Assembly: GCA_964020155.1 (NCBI GenBank)
Contig: OZ026549.1
Coordinates: forward strand, 303,633-367,632
Reading direction: 5' to 3'
DNA length: 64,000 nt
Origin: Chondrilla cf. caribensis
Taxonomy: Eukaryota; Porifera; Demospongiae; Chondrillida; Chondrillidae
Below are positions 39,494-57,164 of this stretch, in pieces (within the stretch, counting starts at the first letter, position 1; each line of letters starts with the position of its first letter). A model generated the notes under the pieces. The model made no database searches and was not told where the DNA came from. It worked only from the letters and a program-made list of their open reading frames with translations. The translations under genes were made by a program, and so were the position numbers.

Positions 39494-42400
39494 ATGATAC
39501 TGGAGAGTACCTTAGTTCTTGTACTTCTTGTTGGTGGTGAGTTAGGCAGAGAGGATCATTGTAGCTGTATATTAGAATCCCATTTGTAGGTATACACTCA
39601 CAATATTATTATGATATTCTTCGTCACCATGGTGCTGTGTTGACATACAAACTTTCCATCTCTCCATTAAGGTGGTGTGGGAACAACTGATCAGCAATAC
39701 TCAGGTAAAGATATGTTAGACACACACAACAAGTGAAGTATGTATTGAGAGTAAAAAGCACATGATAACTAGTTGCACTTACTAATCCCATGATTATTTA
39801 ATGCGCTTTACTTCGTCTGACAGTCATTTGTCATGGAAATTTTATTGACTGTTGCTGTCACCGTTACTTTCACTATTTCTCACACAGGGGCTCAATTTAG
39901 TAACATATCTAATGGGACTACTCCTAATGTAATAGTTGTGATTGATGGCTACACAGTCAGTTCAACCCTCAAATCTACAGATACTCTACCATTAGGAACG
40001 AATCTTATTCTAGTTTGCAGACTCAGTGGAATACCACATGGACTACAGACTAACTATCACTGGACATGTCCAAATGAACCGTGTCAACAAACAGGATATG
40101 ATGGGAGAAAGATCAACAACAATATTATAGCCATCAACATAACCTCTACAAGTGATGGAGGGACATACACCTGTAATGTCACTGCTGAAGGAAGGGAAGC
40201 TAGTCAACAGTTTCAACTGAAGGTTACTGGTCAGTGTTTGCAAGTGCATATTACTAGTACAGTGTGTACATACCCATGGTGATACATTGGTCTACTTCAT
40301 ACTGTGTACTTTAGGTGGTCAAGTTGTTCACAGTTATGGGAGACTGATATTCAATGAGAGAGTCATCATTGACAAACAACAACTACAACCACCAAACAAT
40401 GATATTGGAGATGGGAGGATTGAGTGTAGAGTGAGCAGTGGAGGGGCTGGATTCTCCTATTTTGGACGCAATGTATCTACTGGCACTAGTGGAGATGTTT
40501 ATCAGATCATAAGTGGATCTACTGCTACTTTAGTCATAAGAGATAGAGTTTTCAACAATTTTGTGAATTTTGAAGGGAAATGTGCTAGTATCTTCCACTA
40601 CCTGTTCCTATCCAATGGTGAGTAGTGGGTGGAGTTAGGGTTGAGGTGCTGGCAAACTGTATGCCATATTTGAGGTAAACAATGATTTGATAATCTCTAC
40701 ACATTCGGTAGGAACTGACACTGTATACTCCCACAACTGTCAAACATCACACTGCATATGTAATACATATAATATACATCCTTAATTAGCTACCCTCCCT
40801 GATGTCTCTATAACTGGTACAACCAGGACTGATATCAGTATCACTGTGAACATTGGTACCATACCTAATGATACTGGGAGGGTTATCATTGGATATCAAA
40901 GACTGGACCTTGGAGTACCAGTAGTAGGAGAGTATGGGAATAATCATAGGAGATCATCAAGAACATTCTCCTCACTAGTACCTGGTGGTAAGTACAGGAT
41001 CACAGCATGGGGGCTTGGTGGAGATGATGATAGAAGAAGGAGTCAGTCACCAGCTGTGAGGGAGGTCACTACAATGGAACAATGTGAGTTGATGCAATGG
41101 TCAGTTAATTAGTAATCAGTGGATAAATGCCTACAACATCTCATACATGTACATCCTCCACAGCTCCATCTCCTCCAAGACACCTCACTATAACTAGAGT
41201 GTGTGATGATGGAATTGAACTAAACTGGATACCACCTAGAGAACCTAATGGAGACATACGACATTACATCATCAAATACACTACACAAGATGGAACACGA
41301 CAAGAGATCAACACTGCTAACAACATCAACTACTACAACTTAACAGGACTAGAGAGAGGACAGACCTACAACAACATCAGAGTGATAGCTGTCAACTCAG
41401 CTGGAGGTGGGGGAGGAAGTCAACCTATAACATGTTACGTACATAACTCAACAGTGGAGTGCACAAGTAAGTTGGGGTATTGAGAATTGTTCAAAATTTC
41501 ATATTAATTACTACATTATCATGTCTTCATCAACTAGAGCTACGAGGAAGACCTACACCATCTCCTACAACCAGCACACCATCTCCTACAACCAGCACAC
41601 TATCTCCTACAACCAGCACTCAATCTCCTACAACCAGCACACCATCTCCTACAACCAGCACACCATCTCCTACAACCAGCACACCAACTGACGGTATTAC
41701 TGTACCACAAGATACCACAGATACAGCTGCACTTACACAAACATACACTACTGATTTTGCCACACTATGGCTCATACATAGAATAATAATTAATTTAGTA
41801 ACAATGATATCAATGGTTAACGCTTGGGAATGAGGGTGAGACCTACAACAATATCACAGTGGTATAACTATCACTCCAGCTAGAGGGGCTGTGATCACAC
41901 ATGTACCAAATAGTACTCCACAGTACATATGCAAGTGAATACATTTTATCAGCTCATTCACCACTCTGCCCACTACAGTACCTTGTCCCCCACCATCCCT
42001 ACCTCCCAACGCAATGGTCCTCACTACACTCACTACTACTGTACCACCTGGGACCACCATCACTATAGGATGTGTGGATGGATACTACACTGATCTGGAG
42101 GAGATACTGACATGTGGAAGTGATGGACAGTGGAGAGGGAGCATCACACAATGTACAGGTATCTGTGTGTTTGTCAATGGTTACACATGCATGCTTACAT
42201 TACAAGCTTGTGAATAGTTAATTATTTATGGTCGATCGAACTGCATAGTGCACTCTTCTCGTTTTAACAATGTTTAAATGTTCTTTTCAAAAGGATAAAC
42301 CAGTTATTTACATCTTGGTTGGAGTAACAAATTAGCATTCAACCTGTATAGTTGATGTCACAATGTCATACCAAAACATTATAAACATCACACCAATAAG

Positions 42401-42801
42401 TACGGCTTCCATGACTAATTAGATGACGTGTGCATACCAACTACCAACTCTACAGGTGACCAACTCTAACAGTGAGATGTTAATCTGTCATACTTGCATG
42501 ATCTACTAAATTAATAACTACAAGATCACTGATGTATGTACATATGAAAATACATGCACTTACAATTAGTAGTCAAATATATATACACTAACTATCCCCA
42601 CATCTCACACTATAGAAACATGTACAACATTAAACTTGACTGCTGCATTTCATGACATATCCTACACTGTACCCACTGAGATAAGACCAGGTACTGTAGT
42701 GGGTGCACACTTGGGAGAAGGCCACCAAGTAGCTATCAGTGCTGTGTGTCAGGATGACAGGTCATGGAGAGTACAGGAACAATGTGTCCAGAGTGAGTGT
42801 G

Positions 42802-42856
<55 letters not shown>

Positions 42857-42993
42857 CAGGTGGGAACTATTGGTTTCACTAAGGATGAAGCACAATTGAG
42901 CTATTGTTGAAATTCCTTCATGAACCAGGGTCCTTTAACAATAATTCAATAGTTACATACTCAATGAAAACAGCATTTTCCTCCTATGACGTG

Positions 42994-43062
<69 letters not shown>

Positions 43063-43503
43063 TGCATGTGTGTGTGTATTAGTTCTTGATTGCATGCATG
43101 TGTCGGCTCAGAGTGAGAAGAATGATTCTGTACACCAGGGTCATGCATCATACAAAGACACACATAAATTTATATTTCTTGAAATATATTTTTGCAACCT
43201 ACAGTACATTCCTTCCACACTGCAGGTACCACATCACAAAACTCTCCTATTGCAGTCATCATAGCTCTAACTGTAGTGAACATCCTCATACTACTAGGGG
43301 GTATTACACTACTGGTCAGTTGCATGATACTGATAGTGAAGAGGAAGAGACACATACCCACAGTACAGTATGACCAGGAATCCAAGGTACGGATTCATGA
43401 TGATATGGGAGATCCTGTGAAGACCAGCAAAGACACTAAAGTCTATCAAGAATTGGATGTCAACAAGATGGACGACACCAAGCAATATGCTACAATCAAG
43501 TGA
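39494..43503 (+). CDS. Receptor gene 4: signal-linker-Ig-Ig-FN3-FN3-stalk-sushi-sushi-TM-tail, 702 aa
   Basis: Exons: 39494-39536 (type B signal), 39672-39704 linker, 39888-40229 Ig, 40315-40617 Ig-like, 40790-41083 FN3, 41164-41466 FN3, stalk 41538-41693, sushi 1 41979-42158, sushi 2 42616-42792, TM/tail 43226-43503. The Ig exon is longer than in its sisters (GAQFSNISNG at the start) and is preceded, in frame, by an alternative start at 39833 (MEILLTVAVTVTFTISHTGA) that itself looks like a signal peptide, so a second promoter is possible. Sushi 2 keeps its last Cys. The helix is the most divergent in the cluster (GGITLLVSCMIL). The tail is the IHDDM variant lacking YDEV but with YQEL and YATI. 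Confidence 0.84.
42803..43078. repeat. Two (GT)n tracts, gene 4 sushi 2-TM intron
   Basis: GT tracts 42803-42855 and about 43000-43078 separated by a single copy of the ttgaaattccttcatgaa spacer that is duplicated in gene 1. Confidence 0.9.
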
Positions 43504-45361
43504 TCCTTGATTGGAGCAGTGTGCATTGACTTGTTATGCTGAGTACATTTGCATTATTGGAACATCACAAGATAATGATAAGTAGAGTGTGCTCCAACTA
43601 ATAATGTGTGGGAAGTATGCTGAGTTCATCCCACACAGTGTGTGCAACTGGTGTGTGTAACTAGAGACATGGCAGGCCATGGTGACAAGATGTAACATTA
43701 TGTTGCCAGTTATGACTTAAGCTCTATACAGCACTGCCATTGGAAAGTACATACAAAAATAATTTGACATTATTATGTGCAAGATATGGAGGAGGTGGAG
43801 GGTGTGTGAGTGGCAATACAATGTAAAATTACCTGGCTGGTCACCCTAAGGTCTATACAGCATTTTGTCTCTATCAGCAGAATATACCTACAATAGTGTT
43901 CCTATGTGTCATATTTTAATGGATACTAGGGAGGTAATGTGAGTGGCAATAAAGCCCCTTTTCTTTGTAATTGGTCACCATCAGGTTTGTAGTACCTCTG
44001 ATGGTGTACATGTGAGCTATGATGTGTCATGTGGATACCCGAGAGGTCCTGATGATCAGCCATAAAATTCAAAATTATCTTACTAGTCACCATGAGGTGT
44101 GCATGGATCAGTATATTATACTTTGTTAAGAGTCATATCGAGACTGGGCAGGTTGTAGGGACCAGGGATAAAATGTAAATTTATACACGACAGGTCGCCA
44201 TGAGGCCTATACAGCACCTCCTTTGGAATGTTCATCAGATGTTCATTTTCGGTTTGTACTGACTTCATAAATATACTCCAGTCTCCAGTCTACTTGCACA
44301 CACAACACATACATATTACACTTTGTACATTTGTAATGCTCACAACAGATAATAAGCTTATAAACTAACCTACTGGAGACAAAATGTAAAATATCCACTG
44401 ACGTGCGACAATGTATCAAAATCCTAAAATCATAGCCCTAAGCCTATCAACACACAAACAGTGTACAGATATTCTCAACTCAGTGCATGTATGTGGGAGC
44501 AATACCATACTGCAAAACATTGAAAACACTAAATGTGCCATATCTAACATAAATTTGCTAATGAGATGTAGATAATCTTTGTCAGATAACATGCTAGATC
44601 GAAGGATGTCCAATGAGTCAGGGACTGCTAATCACTTCTAGGCATTTGTCACTGGTCAGTGGAGAGTACTTCATAGAAATGAGCTCATTGTCATAACTGA
44701 TTAGTAATGCCGGGTAATTACTCATGTCCTCATCATTGCTGTTGAAGTGGAGGATTAGTCACACTTGTAATATCAAGTGGTCGTGTAACATTCGATTGGT
44801 TAACACATCATGTGTCAGCCAAGAGATCAGTAAACAAATCATGATACCAATGCTAATAATGGGCACAAGAATAGAGATGGGTGTGTGGAGATACTTGTCT
44901 GACATTATAACAGTATAATATATACAGTGAACAGTATATCACTATAAAACTGTTATATACAGTGACTCTGTTCGAAATTATGTAGTACTACATGGTGCTG
45001 TGTTGAAATACCACAGTTACACACTGACAGGATGCTTGGTTATACATAAGGTTCCATTTGTATAGCTGTCATAGTTATGTGTGCAGTGCACGTAACTTGG
45101 TTATCTGAACCCACGATTATCCAAATGAATCTAATGTCCCAATGTGTTCTGATAACCGAGGTTGCACTGTACTTAGTTACTTACAGATGTTATTGTGTAT
45201 TAGGCTTAGAATAGACTAAGTCTAGTGTATACCTAGTAAGATTACACTATACAAGTAGTAATTAAATTGAATATTGTTTATGCAAAACACATGCATTCTA
45301 TAGACTTCCTACTAGACTAAACCCCTACAACAAGCACTTGTATGGTTGGTCAGTGGAGAAG
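43504..45361. other. Intergenic region before gene 5
   Basis: Gene 4 3' flank, hairpin-type repeats 43660-44230, type B unit 44440-45361 containing the MITE 45084-45169. No other gene is seen apart from the doubtful minus-strand ORF listed separately. Confidence 0.7.
44759..44905 (-). CDS. Possible 48 aa membrane micropeptide, divergent from gene 5
   Basis: Second intact copy of the frame at 32647-32793, with changes such as ISWLTHDVLTNRMLHDH. Its ATG is 457 bp from the gene 5 ATG on the opposite strand. Doubtful for the same reason as that copy. Confidence 0.25.
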   Translation of the reverse strand: MSDKYLHTPISILVPIISIGIMICLLISWLTHDVLTNRMLHDHLILQV

Positions 45362-48300
45362 ATGATACTGAAGGGTACCTTAGTTCTTGTACTTCTTGTT
45401 GGTGGTGAGTTAGGCAAAGAGGATCATTGTAGTTGCATATTAGGATCATATTTGTAGGTATACACTCATAATATTATCATGATATTGGTCACCATGGTGT
45501 GTGTTGATATACAAACTTTCTCACTCTCCATAAAGGTGGTGTGGGAACAACTGATCAACAATACTCAGGTAAAAAAATGTTGGACACACACAGCAAGTGA
45601 AGTATATAAGAGTCCAAAGACATATCTACATGCACATGAGAGGTTGATTATACGTATGTATAAACCTATCACAAGCTATTACCCGGTCCTGTAACATTCG
45701 TCAGGAATGTACACCCCTTCATACACTTTCTCTCCCTCCACAGCTCTTCCTAATGTGGTGATTGATGGATACACAGTCAGTTCAACCTTCAACTCTCCAG
45801 CTACTCTACCACTAGGAACAACTCTTATTCTAGTTTGTAGAATCAGTGGAATACCACATGGACTACAGACAACCTATCAATGGACATGTCCAAATGGACC
45901 GTGTCAACAAACAGGATATGCTGGGAGAAAGATCAACAACAATATTATAGCCATCAACATAACCTCTACAAGTGATGGAGGGACATACACCTGTAATGTC
46001 ACTGCTGGAGGAAGGGAAGCTAGTCAACAGTTTCAACTGAATGTTACTGGTCAGTGTTTGCAAGTGCATATTACTGGTACAGTGTGTACATACCCATGGT
46101 GATATACTGGTCTACTTCATACTGTGTACTTTAGGTGGTCAAGTTGTTCACAGTTATGGGAGACTGATACTCAATGAGAGAGCCATCACTGACAAACAAC
46201 AACTACAACCACCATACAATGCTAATGGAGATGGAAGGATTGAATGTAGAGCGAGTAGGGGAAAGGCTATGCTCTCATATCTTGGACGCACTGTACCAAC
46301 TGACACTAGTGGAGATGTTTATCAGATCATAAGTGGATCTACTGCTACTTTAGTCATAAGAGATAGAGTTTTCAACAATTTTGTGAATTTTGAAGGGAAA
46401 TGTGCTAGTATCTACCACTACCTGTTCCTATCCAATGGTGAGTAGTGGGTGGAGTTATATAGGATTAAGGGCTTGCAATCTGTATGGCATATTTGAGGCA
46501 ACTGACACTATACTCCTACAAACTGCTAAACATCACACTGCATATGTAACACATATTACATCCTTCCTTCATTAGATGACCTCCCTGATGTCTCTATAAC
46601 TGGTACAACCAGTACTGAGACCAGTATCAAGGTGAACATTGGTACCACTATGCCTAGTGGTATTGAGAGGGTTATCATTGGATATCAAAGACTGGACCTT
46701 GGAGTACCAGTAGTAGGAGAGTATGTGCATAATGGTGGGAGATCATCCAGAACATTCTCCTCACTAGTACCTGGTGCTAAGTATAGGATTACAGCATGGG
46801 GACTTGGTGGAGGTGATGATAGAAGAAGGAGTCAGTCACCAGCTGTGAGGGAGGTTACTACAATGGAACAAAGTGAGTTGATGCAATGGTCAGTTAATTG
46901 GGTACATAAGCAGTGTGCACACTTCACTAATCAGTGGATAAATGCCTACAACATCTCATACATGTACATCCTACACAGATCCATCTCCTCCAAGACACCT
47001 CACTAGAACTAGAGTGTTTGATGATGGGATTGAACTAAACTGGATACCACCTAAAGAACCCAATGGAGACATACGACATTACATCATCAAATACTTTACA
47101 CAAGATGGAACACGACAAGAGATCAACACTGCAAACAACATCAACTACTACAACTTAACAGGACTAGAGAGAGGACAGACCTACAACATCATCACAGTGG
47201 TAGCTGTCAACTCAGCTGGAGGTGGGAGAGGAAGTCAACCTATAACACGTTATGTACACAATCCAACAGTGGAGAGCACAAGTGAGTTGGAGTTGGAGGT
47301 GTTGAGAATTATGTCTGAATATTAATTACTATATTACCATGTCTTCATCAACTAGAGTCACTAACACCTACACCATCTCCTACAACCAGCACACTATCTC
47401 CTACAACCAGCACACCAGGTGAGGGTATACTATAGTATAGTATACTACACCTATACATACACAAACATACTATACTGTTTTGCCATATTATACTTATACA
47501 TGGAATAATAATTAAATAATTAAATAATAATTAATTTAGTAACAATGATATCAATCGTTAACACTTGGGCATGAGGGTGAGACCTACAACAATATCACAG
47601 TGGTAACTATCAACCCAGCTAGAGGGGCTGTGATCACACATGTACCAAATAGTACTCTACAGTACATATGTATGTGAATACATTTCATCATCTCATTCAC
47701 CACTCTCCTACTACAGTACCTTGTCCCCCACCATCCCTATCTCCCAACACAATGGTCCTCACTACACTCACTACTACTGTACCACCTGGGACCACCATCA
47801 CTATAGGATGTGTGGGTGGATACTACACTGATCATGAGGAGATACTGACATGTGGCAGTGATGGACAGTGGAGAGGGAACATCACACAATGTACAGGTAT
47901 GAACCATGTAATAGATACTAACAGTCAACATACATATGTACATGCAAACTGTATGTGTGTAGTATGTACTCAATATTCTGTACTGTAGTAACCAAGCAGC
48001 TTTTACATACGTATATTATATGAACATTACAAATGCATACACATTGCATGTGCCAATACATGTGCAAACATGAGATTCACATGTGAATATCACATTTATA
48101 TAGGCTTTGAATTCGGCTATCACCATACTCTAACAAATATTTTACCAGTTTAACTCTCAATACTGTAACACCAAATGTTGTATTGATGTGTGAACACTAC
48201 ACACATCACAAATGCTCACACATGTTCTTACACACTCACCACCCTCACTACCTATACACTATAGGAACATGTACAACATCAAACTTGACTGCTGCATTTC

Positions 48301-48450
48301 ATGACATATCCTACACTGTACCCACTGAGATAAGACCAGGTACTGTAGTGGGTGCACACTTGGGAGAAGGCCACCAAGTAGCTATCAGTGCTGTGTGTCA
48401 GGATGACAGGACATGGAGAGTACAGGAACAGTGTGTCCAGAGTTAGTGGG

Positions 48451-48528
<78 letters not shown>

Positions 48529-49008
48529 ATCAGTACTTGACTGCATGTGTCGGCTCAGCTGCAGATTGAGCCAAATGGTTCTGTACACCATGACAATGCA
48601 TGGTGTACAGAATCATTCGCCTCAATCTGCACAAGATCTGAAGATGCACATGCACTGTTGTTTATTGATTGTGAGTATAATATTATTAATTTTTCTGCAA
48701 TCTATAGAGTACATTCCCTCCTCGCTGCAGGTACCACATCACAAAACTCTCCTATTGCAGTCATCATAGCTGTAACTGTAGTGAACATCCTCATACTACT
48801 GGTTGGTATTACACTACTGGTCATTGGTGTCATGCTGATAGTGAAGAGGAAGAGACACACACCCACAGTACAGTATGACCAGGAATCCAAGGTACAGATT
48901 TATGATGAAGTGGGAGATCCTGTGAAGACCAGCAAAGACGCCAAAGTCTATCAAGAATTGGATGTCAACAAGATGGATGACACCAAGCAATATGCTACAA
49001 TCAAGTGA
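45362..49008 (+). CDS. Receptor gene 5: signal-linker-Ig-Ig-FN3-FN3-stalk-sushi-sushi-TM-tail, 660 aa
   Basis: Exons: 45362-45404 (type B signal, MILKGTLVLVLLVG), 45536-45568 linker, 45744-46049 Ig, 46135-46437 Ig-like, 46576-46872 FN3, 46979-47281 FN3, stalk 47356-47418 (only two STPSPTT-type units), sushi 1 47717-47896, sushi 2 48265-48441, TM/tail 48731-49008. Sushi 2 has its last Cys (QEQCVQ) and uses donor GTTAGT. First FN3 starts DDLPDV rather than GTLPDV and has an extra residue in the first variable loop (GTTMPSGIE). The tail has YDEV, YQEL and YATI with Ala before Lys-Val (KDAKVYQEL), as in gene 1. The upstream segment 45479-45770 is nearly identical to the matching part of gene 6, marking these two as the youngest pair. 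Confidence 0.85.
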
Positions 49009-51423
49009 TCCTTGATTGAAGCAGTGTGCATTGACTTATTATAGCGAGTGCATTTTGCATTAACTGAACATCACAAGATAATGATAAGTAGAGTGTGGTC
49101 CAACTAATAATGTGTGGGAAGTATGCTGAGTTCATCCCACACAGTGTGTGCAACTGGTGTGTGTAACTGGTATTTGAACGAGTTGTGTAGTAAATACATT
49201 CAAGTTACATGGATTACTGTTCTTTGTGGTGTGATTAGTATGTATATCAAGATAGATGAGAACACATAGCCTTGGATGCCATTTTAAGTTAACCCAAGTT
49301 AAATAACCGGGTGGAAACAAATTGCTTATATTATACATGATAACACTTATACTCATGCATGTGCACCTCTATGGAAGTGCTACTTACCCCGTGGTGACCA
49401 AATGTGGGCAATGGCCAATCTGACTAGTGATCAAATTCAAAATCCTTTCACAGATCACCTTGGTCAAGGTCTGTAGTATCTCTACAAGGGTGTACATGCA
49501 TCAATATACAGAGGTACAGAGCATACAGAGGTGTGGCATGCCGTGGTAACCAGTGAAAAGATGTTGCCAGTCACCACAAGACACAGCACAGCCATTGTAA
49601 TATGCATACAAAAATTATTGTTATGTGTAAACTATGGACACGGTGGCGGTAGTGTGAGCAGCAATGAAATGTAAAACAACCTGGCTGGTCACCCTGAGGT
49701 TTATACGTATATACAGCATTATTTAAAATTTATTAAATTTTTTGTATGTATATTACAATGGCAGTGCTGTGTCTTGTGGTGACTTTCTATTGGAAAATAT
49801 CTACAACAATAATAATAGTATTATTATGCATCATATTATATATATGGATACTAGGGAGGTCATGTGAGTGGCAATAAAACCCTTTTCTTCAGTCACCGCC
49901 AAGTCTGTAGTACCTCCAGATGGTGTACATTTGTGCTTTAATGCGTCATGAGGATACTGGAGAGGTCGTGGTGACCAGTCATAAAATTGAAAATTATCTT
50001 ACCGGTCACCATTAGGCCTGTAGCACATTTGGGAGTACTTCCGTGCATCAGTATACTTTGTTACAAGTCATATGGACTCTGGGCAGGTTGTGGGGACCAG
50101 CGATAAAATGTACAATTACACATGACCAGTCACCATGAGGCCTATACAGCACCTCCATTGGAATGTACATCAGATGCTCATTTTCTGTTTGTACTGACTT
50201 TATTAATATAATCCAGTCTCCAGTCTACTTACACACACACAACACATACATAATATTATTACTTCTTGTACATCTTTATTGTTCACAACAGGTAAGTTTA
50301 AACAAAAGAGACAAAATGTACAAATATATATTATTATGCATATCCACGGACTTGATGACAGGAAAAGTATCTCTGGAACTCACACGTCTTCGTGGTCTAC
50401 TTCAAAATCTTGATATCATAGTCAATGACCATTACATGTATCATGCACAAATGTATAATATTCCAATTGATAGAAACTATGGACAATAATGTATAGTCCT
50501 ATAGGCCTATCAACACACAAACAGTGTACAGCTATCTTCAACTCAGTGCATGTATGTGGGAGCAATACCATACTGCAAAACATTGAAAACACTAAATGTG
50601 CCATATCTAACATAAATTTGCTAATGAGATGTAGATAATCTTTGTCAGATAACCTGCTAGATCGAAGGATGTCCAATGAGTCAGGGACTACTAATCACTT
50701 CCAGGCATTTGTCACTGGTCAGTGGAGAGTACTTTGTAGAAATGAGCTCATCGTCATAATTGATTAGTAATGTCAGGTAATTAATCATGTCCTCATCATT
50801 GCTGTTGAAGTGGAGGATTGGTCACACTTGTAATATCAAGTGGTCGTGTAACATTCGATTGGATAACACATCATGTGTCAGCCAAGAGATCAGTAAACAA
50901 ATCATGATACCAATGCTAATAATGGGCACAAGAATAGAGATGGGTGTGTGGAGATACTTGTCTGACATTATAACAGTATAATATATACAGTGAACAGTAT
51001 ATCACTATAAAACTGTTATATACAGTGACTCTGTCCAAAATTATGTAGTACTACATGGCGTTGTGTTGAAATACCACAGGTACACATTGACAGGATGCTT
51101 GGTTATACATAAGGTTCCATTTGTATAGCTGTCATAGTTATGTGTGCAGTGCACGTAACTTGGTTATCTGAACCCACGATTATCCAAATGAATCTAATGT
51201 CCCAATGTGTTCTGATAACCAAGGTTGCACGGTACTTAGTTACTTACAGATGTTATTGTGTATTAGGCTTAGAATAAACTTAGTCTAGTGTATGCCTGGT
51301 AAGATTACACTACAAGTAGTAATTAAATTGAATATTGTTTATGCAAAACACATGCATTCTACAGACTTCCTACTAGACTAAACCTTAACAACAGGCACTT
51401 GTATGGTTGGATAGAGGGTGAAG
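49009..51423. other. Intergenic region before gene 6
   Basis: Gene 5 3' flank, hairpin-type repeats 49380-50170, unremarkable AT-rich DNA to about 50500, then type B unit 50520-51423 with MITE 51147-51232 and the third open copy of the small minus-strand ORF. Confidence 0.7.
50822..50968 (-). CDS. Possible 48 aa membrane micropeptide, divergent from gene 6
   Basis: Third intact copy of the frame at 32647-32793, with a further substitution (VLSN). Start is 456 bp from the gene 6 ATG. Doubtful; see the first copy. Confidence 0.25.
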   Translation of the reverse strand: MSDKYLHTPISILVPIISIGIMICLLISWLTHDVLSNRMLHDHLILQV

Positions 51424-55209
<3,786 letters not shown>

Positions 55210-55611
55210 TCCTTGATTGGAGCAGTGTGCATTGACTCATTATAGCCAGTGCATTTTGCATTAACTGAACATCACAAGATAATGATAAGTAGAGTGTGCT
55301 CCAACTAATAATGTGTGGGAAATATTCTGAGTTCATCCCACACAGTGTGTGCAACTGGTGTGTGTAACTGGTATTTGAATGAGGTGTGTACTAGATACAC
55401 TTCAATAATTGTTCTTTGTGTTGTGAACAGTATGTACATCCAAGATAAATGAAAGCACTGAGCCTAGGATGCCATTTTAATTTGAATCAAATTATATAAC
55501 TGAAGACAAATTGCCTTATTATACATGATATCACCAATACTCATGCATGTGCATTTTACAGAGGTGCTACGTACCCCAAGCTGACCACCTGGGTTGATCT
55601 GTACATCACAG

Positions 55612-55800
55612 GAGGAGGACCATAGGTCGTTGGAGCTGGAGCCCTGTTGTCTATACTGCTTGGTGAGAAGTGGAAACTGCTCGGATCATTCCTCACCTAT
55701 CTGGACCACCAGAAGCAATATCATGTCATCAACAAGGACCAGTGGTGCAACGTCCACGAGTTCAGTCACACCATCAAGAAGGATTTAAGTAACTACAACC
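55612..55800 (+). pseudogene. Truncated copy of the last DCUN1D4/5 exon
   Basis: Matches 17629-17823 including the preceding acceptor and 20 bp of intron, so it was copied as genomic DNA and is not a retrocopy. It has a 10 bp deletion after EEDHRSLEL (frameshift), and homology stops after LSNYN, where (CCCTAA)-like filler begins; the C-terminal cullin-binding patch and stop are gone. Non-functional. Confidence 0.9.
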
Positions 55801-55814
55801 CTAACCCTAACCCC
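55797..55814. repeat. Telomere-like CCCTAA repeat at a deletion junction
   Basis: Reads AACCCTAACCCTAACCCC exactly where the DCUN1D pseudo-exon is broken (the parent has gaccctaatggagc). Matches the metazoan telomere hexamer TTAGGG on the other strand. Confidence 0.7.
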
Positions 55815-57164
55815 TGGTTTTACTTGTGATCTTGCCCGTTAGAGATCAATATCTATGATATTTTGAATTAAATATTACATCTGTATCATCTACATACGTA
55901 TAGGTCCCTGACCTGATCTGTTACAGGAATAAGCATATTTGGTGCCCAGATATAGAGGTGGGATTTTTGAGATATGTCACCATTATTTTGGTATTATCTT
56001 GGTATCATAATGGTCTCCATTTGATACATAATACCATTCATACTTGTGCAAGTACACATCTATGTATGAAGGCACTATGTAAAGGCCTTGTGGTGACTGC
56101 AGGGAACATTTTGATCAAGGGTCACTCCAGTCTCCCTAGTGCCCATATGAGACACAGTAACAAATACTCATGCATTAAAGCCCCTCCGGAGGTGCTACAG
56201 GGCTTGTGGTGACCAGCAATTGAAGCTAAATTGCTGCATGGTGACCATGGCCTCTCCAGTTTACATATACCATTATATAACACCTATATTCATACACAGG
56301 TGATGAAAGATATCTTGCTGGTCCCTATCACATCTGCAGTGACTCAAGGAGTGTACATGCAGTACAGTATTTATGCTCTGATGTGTCAAGTAAAACTACA
56401 TAAAGGGCCCCTGGTGAATAGTCACCAAATTTGGAATTACCTCACTGGTCACCTTGTCTGGGTCTGCAGCTCTGTAGCACCTCCATGGGAGTGTATTATA
56501 TAAGATATTACATTGTGTTATTATGTATCATAATAATTGACATTGGTGAGACCAGGGTGACCATGCAGCTATAACATTTGACATTGTCTTATCATCTTAT
56601 CATCATCTTATCTTTACAGGGTGCCTAGAGTAGGAGCCATTGGCTAAAGGCCTCCCAGAATAAATGAGCTTACCTAATCTAACCTATCAGTGACCAGGTC
56701 TGTACAGTACCACCTTCGTAGGATGTCATATGGACACTAAGCAGGCCATGGTGAGCAATTATAAATTAAACCTTGCATGTTATCACAAGGTCTGTAGTAA
56801 ATCAGGGTGGTGACACACACTGCACTGAAGAGACCCCATTTCAGGATCATGACCTGTGGTGAGCATTTATGGCTTCAAAACACCTTTTATTTTGTACACA
56901 AACTAATTGGCAGCTATTTCAGTGTAGGAAACAGGTTTGGTGAGAGCAACATGGTATAGACTGGGATGGAATCATCACAAAGGTGAGATAGAAACCTTAC
57001 AACTTCACCTTACATTATTAGAGTGAACCCACAGCCCAGGATACCACCCAAATACCCAACATCTGGTGATTGAGACACATCCTGCAGTGCATATATTATA
57101 TGTAGGCACACTGGTTTCAGTGTTCTGTTTCAGTACAGACAGTACATCTACTAGCAGTAATAAA

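Noticed and set aside
50163..50489. 108-codon plus-strand frame before gene 6
   Set aside because: Open only in this copy; the matching places before genes 3-5 have stops and indels, and no start or domain is recognisable.
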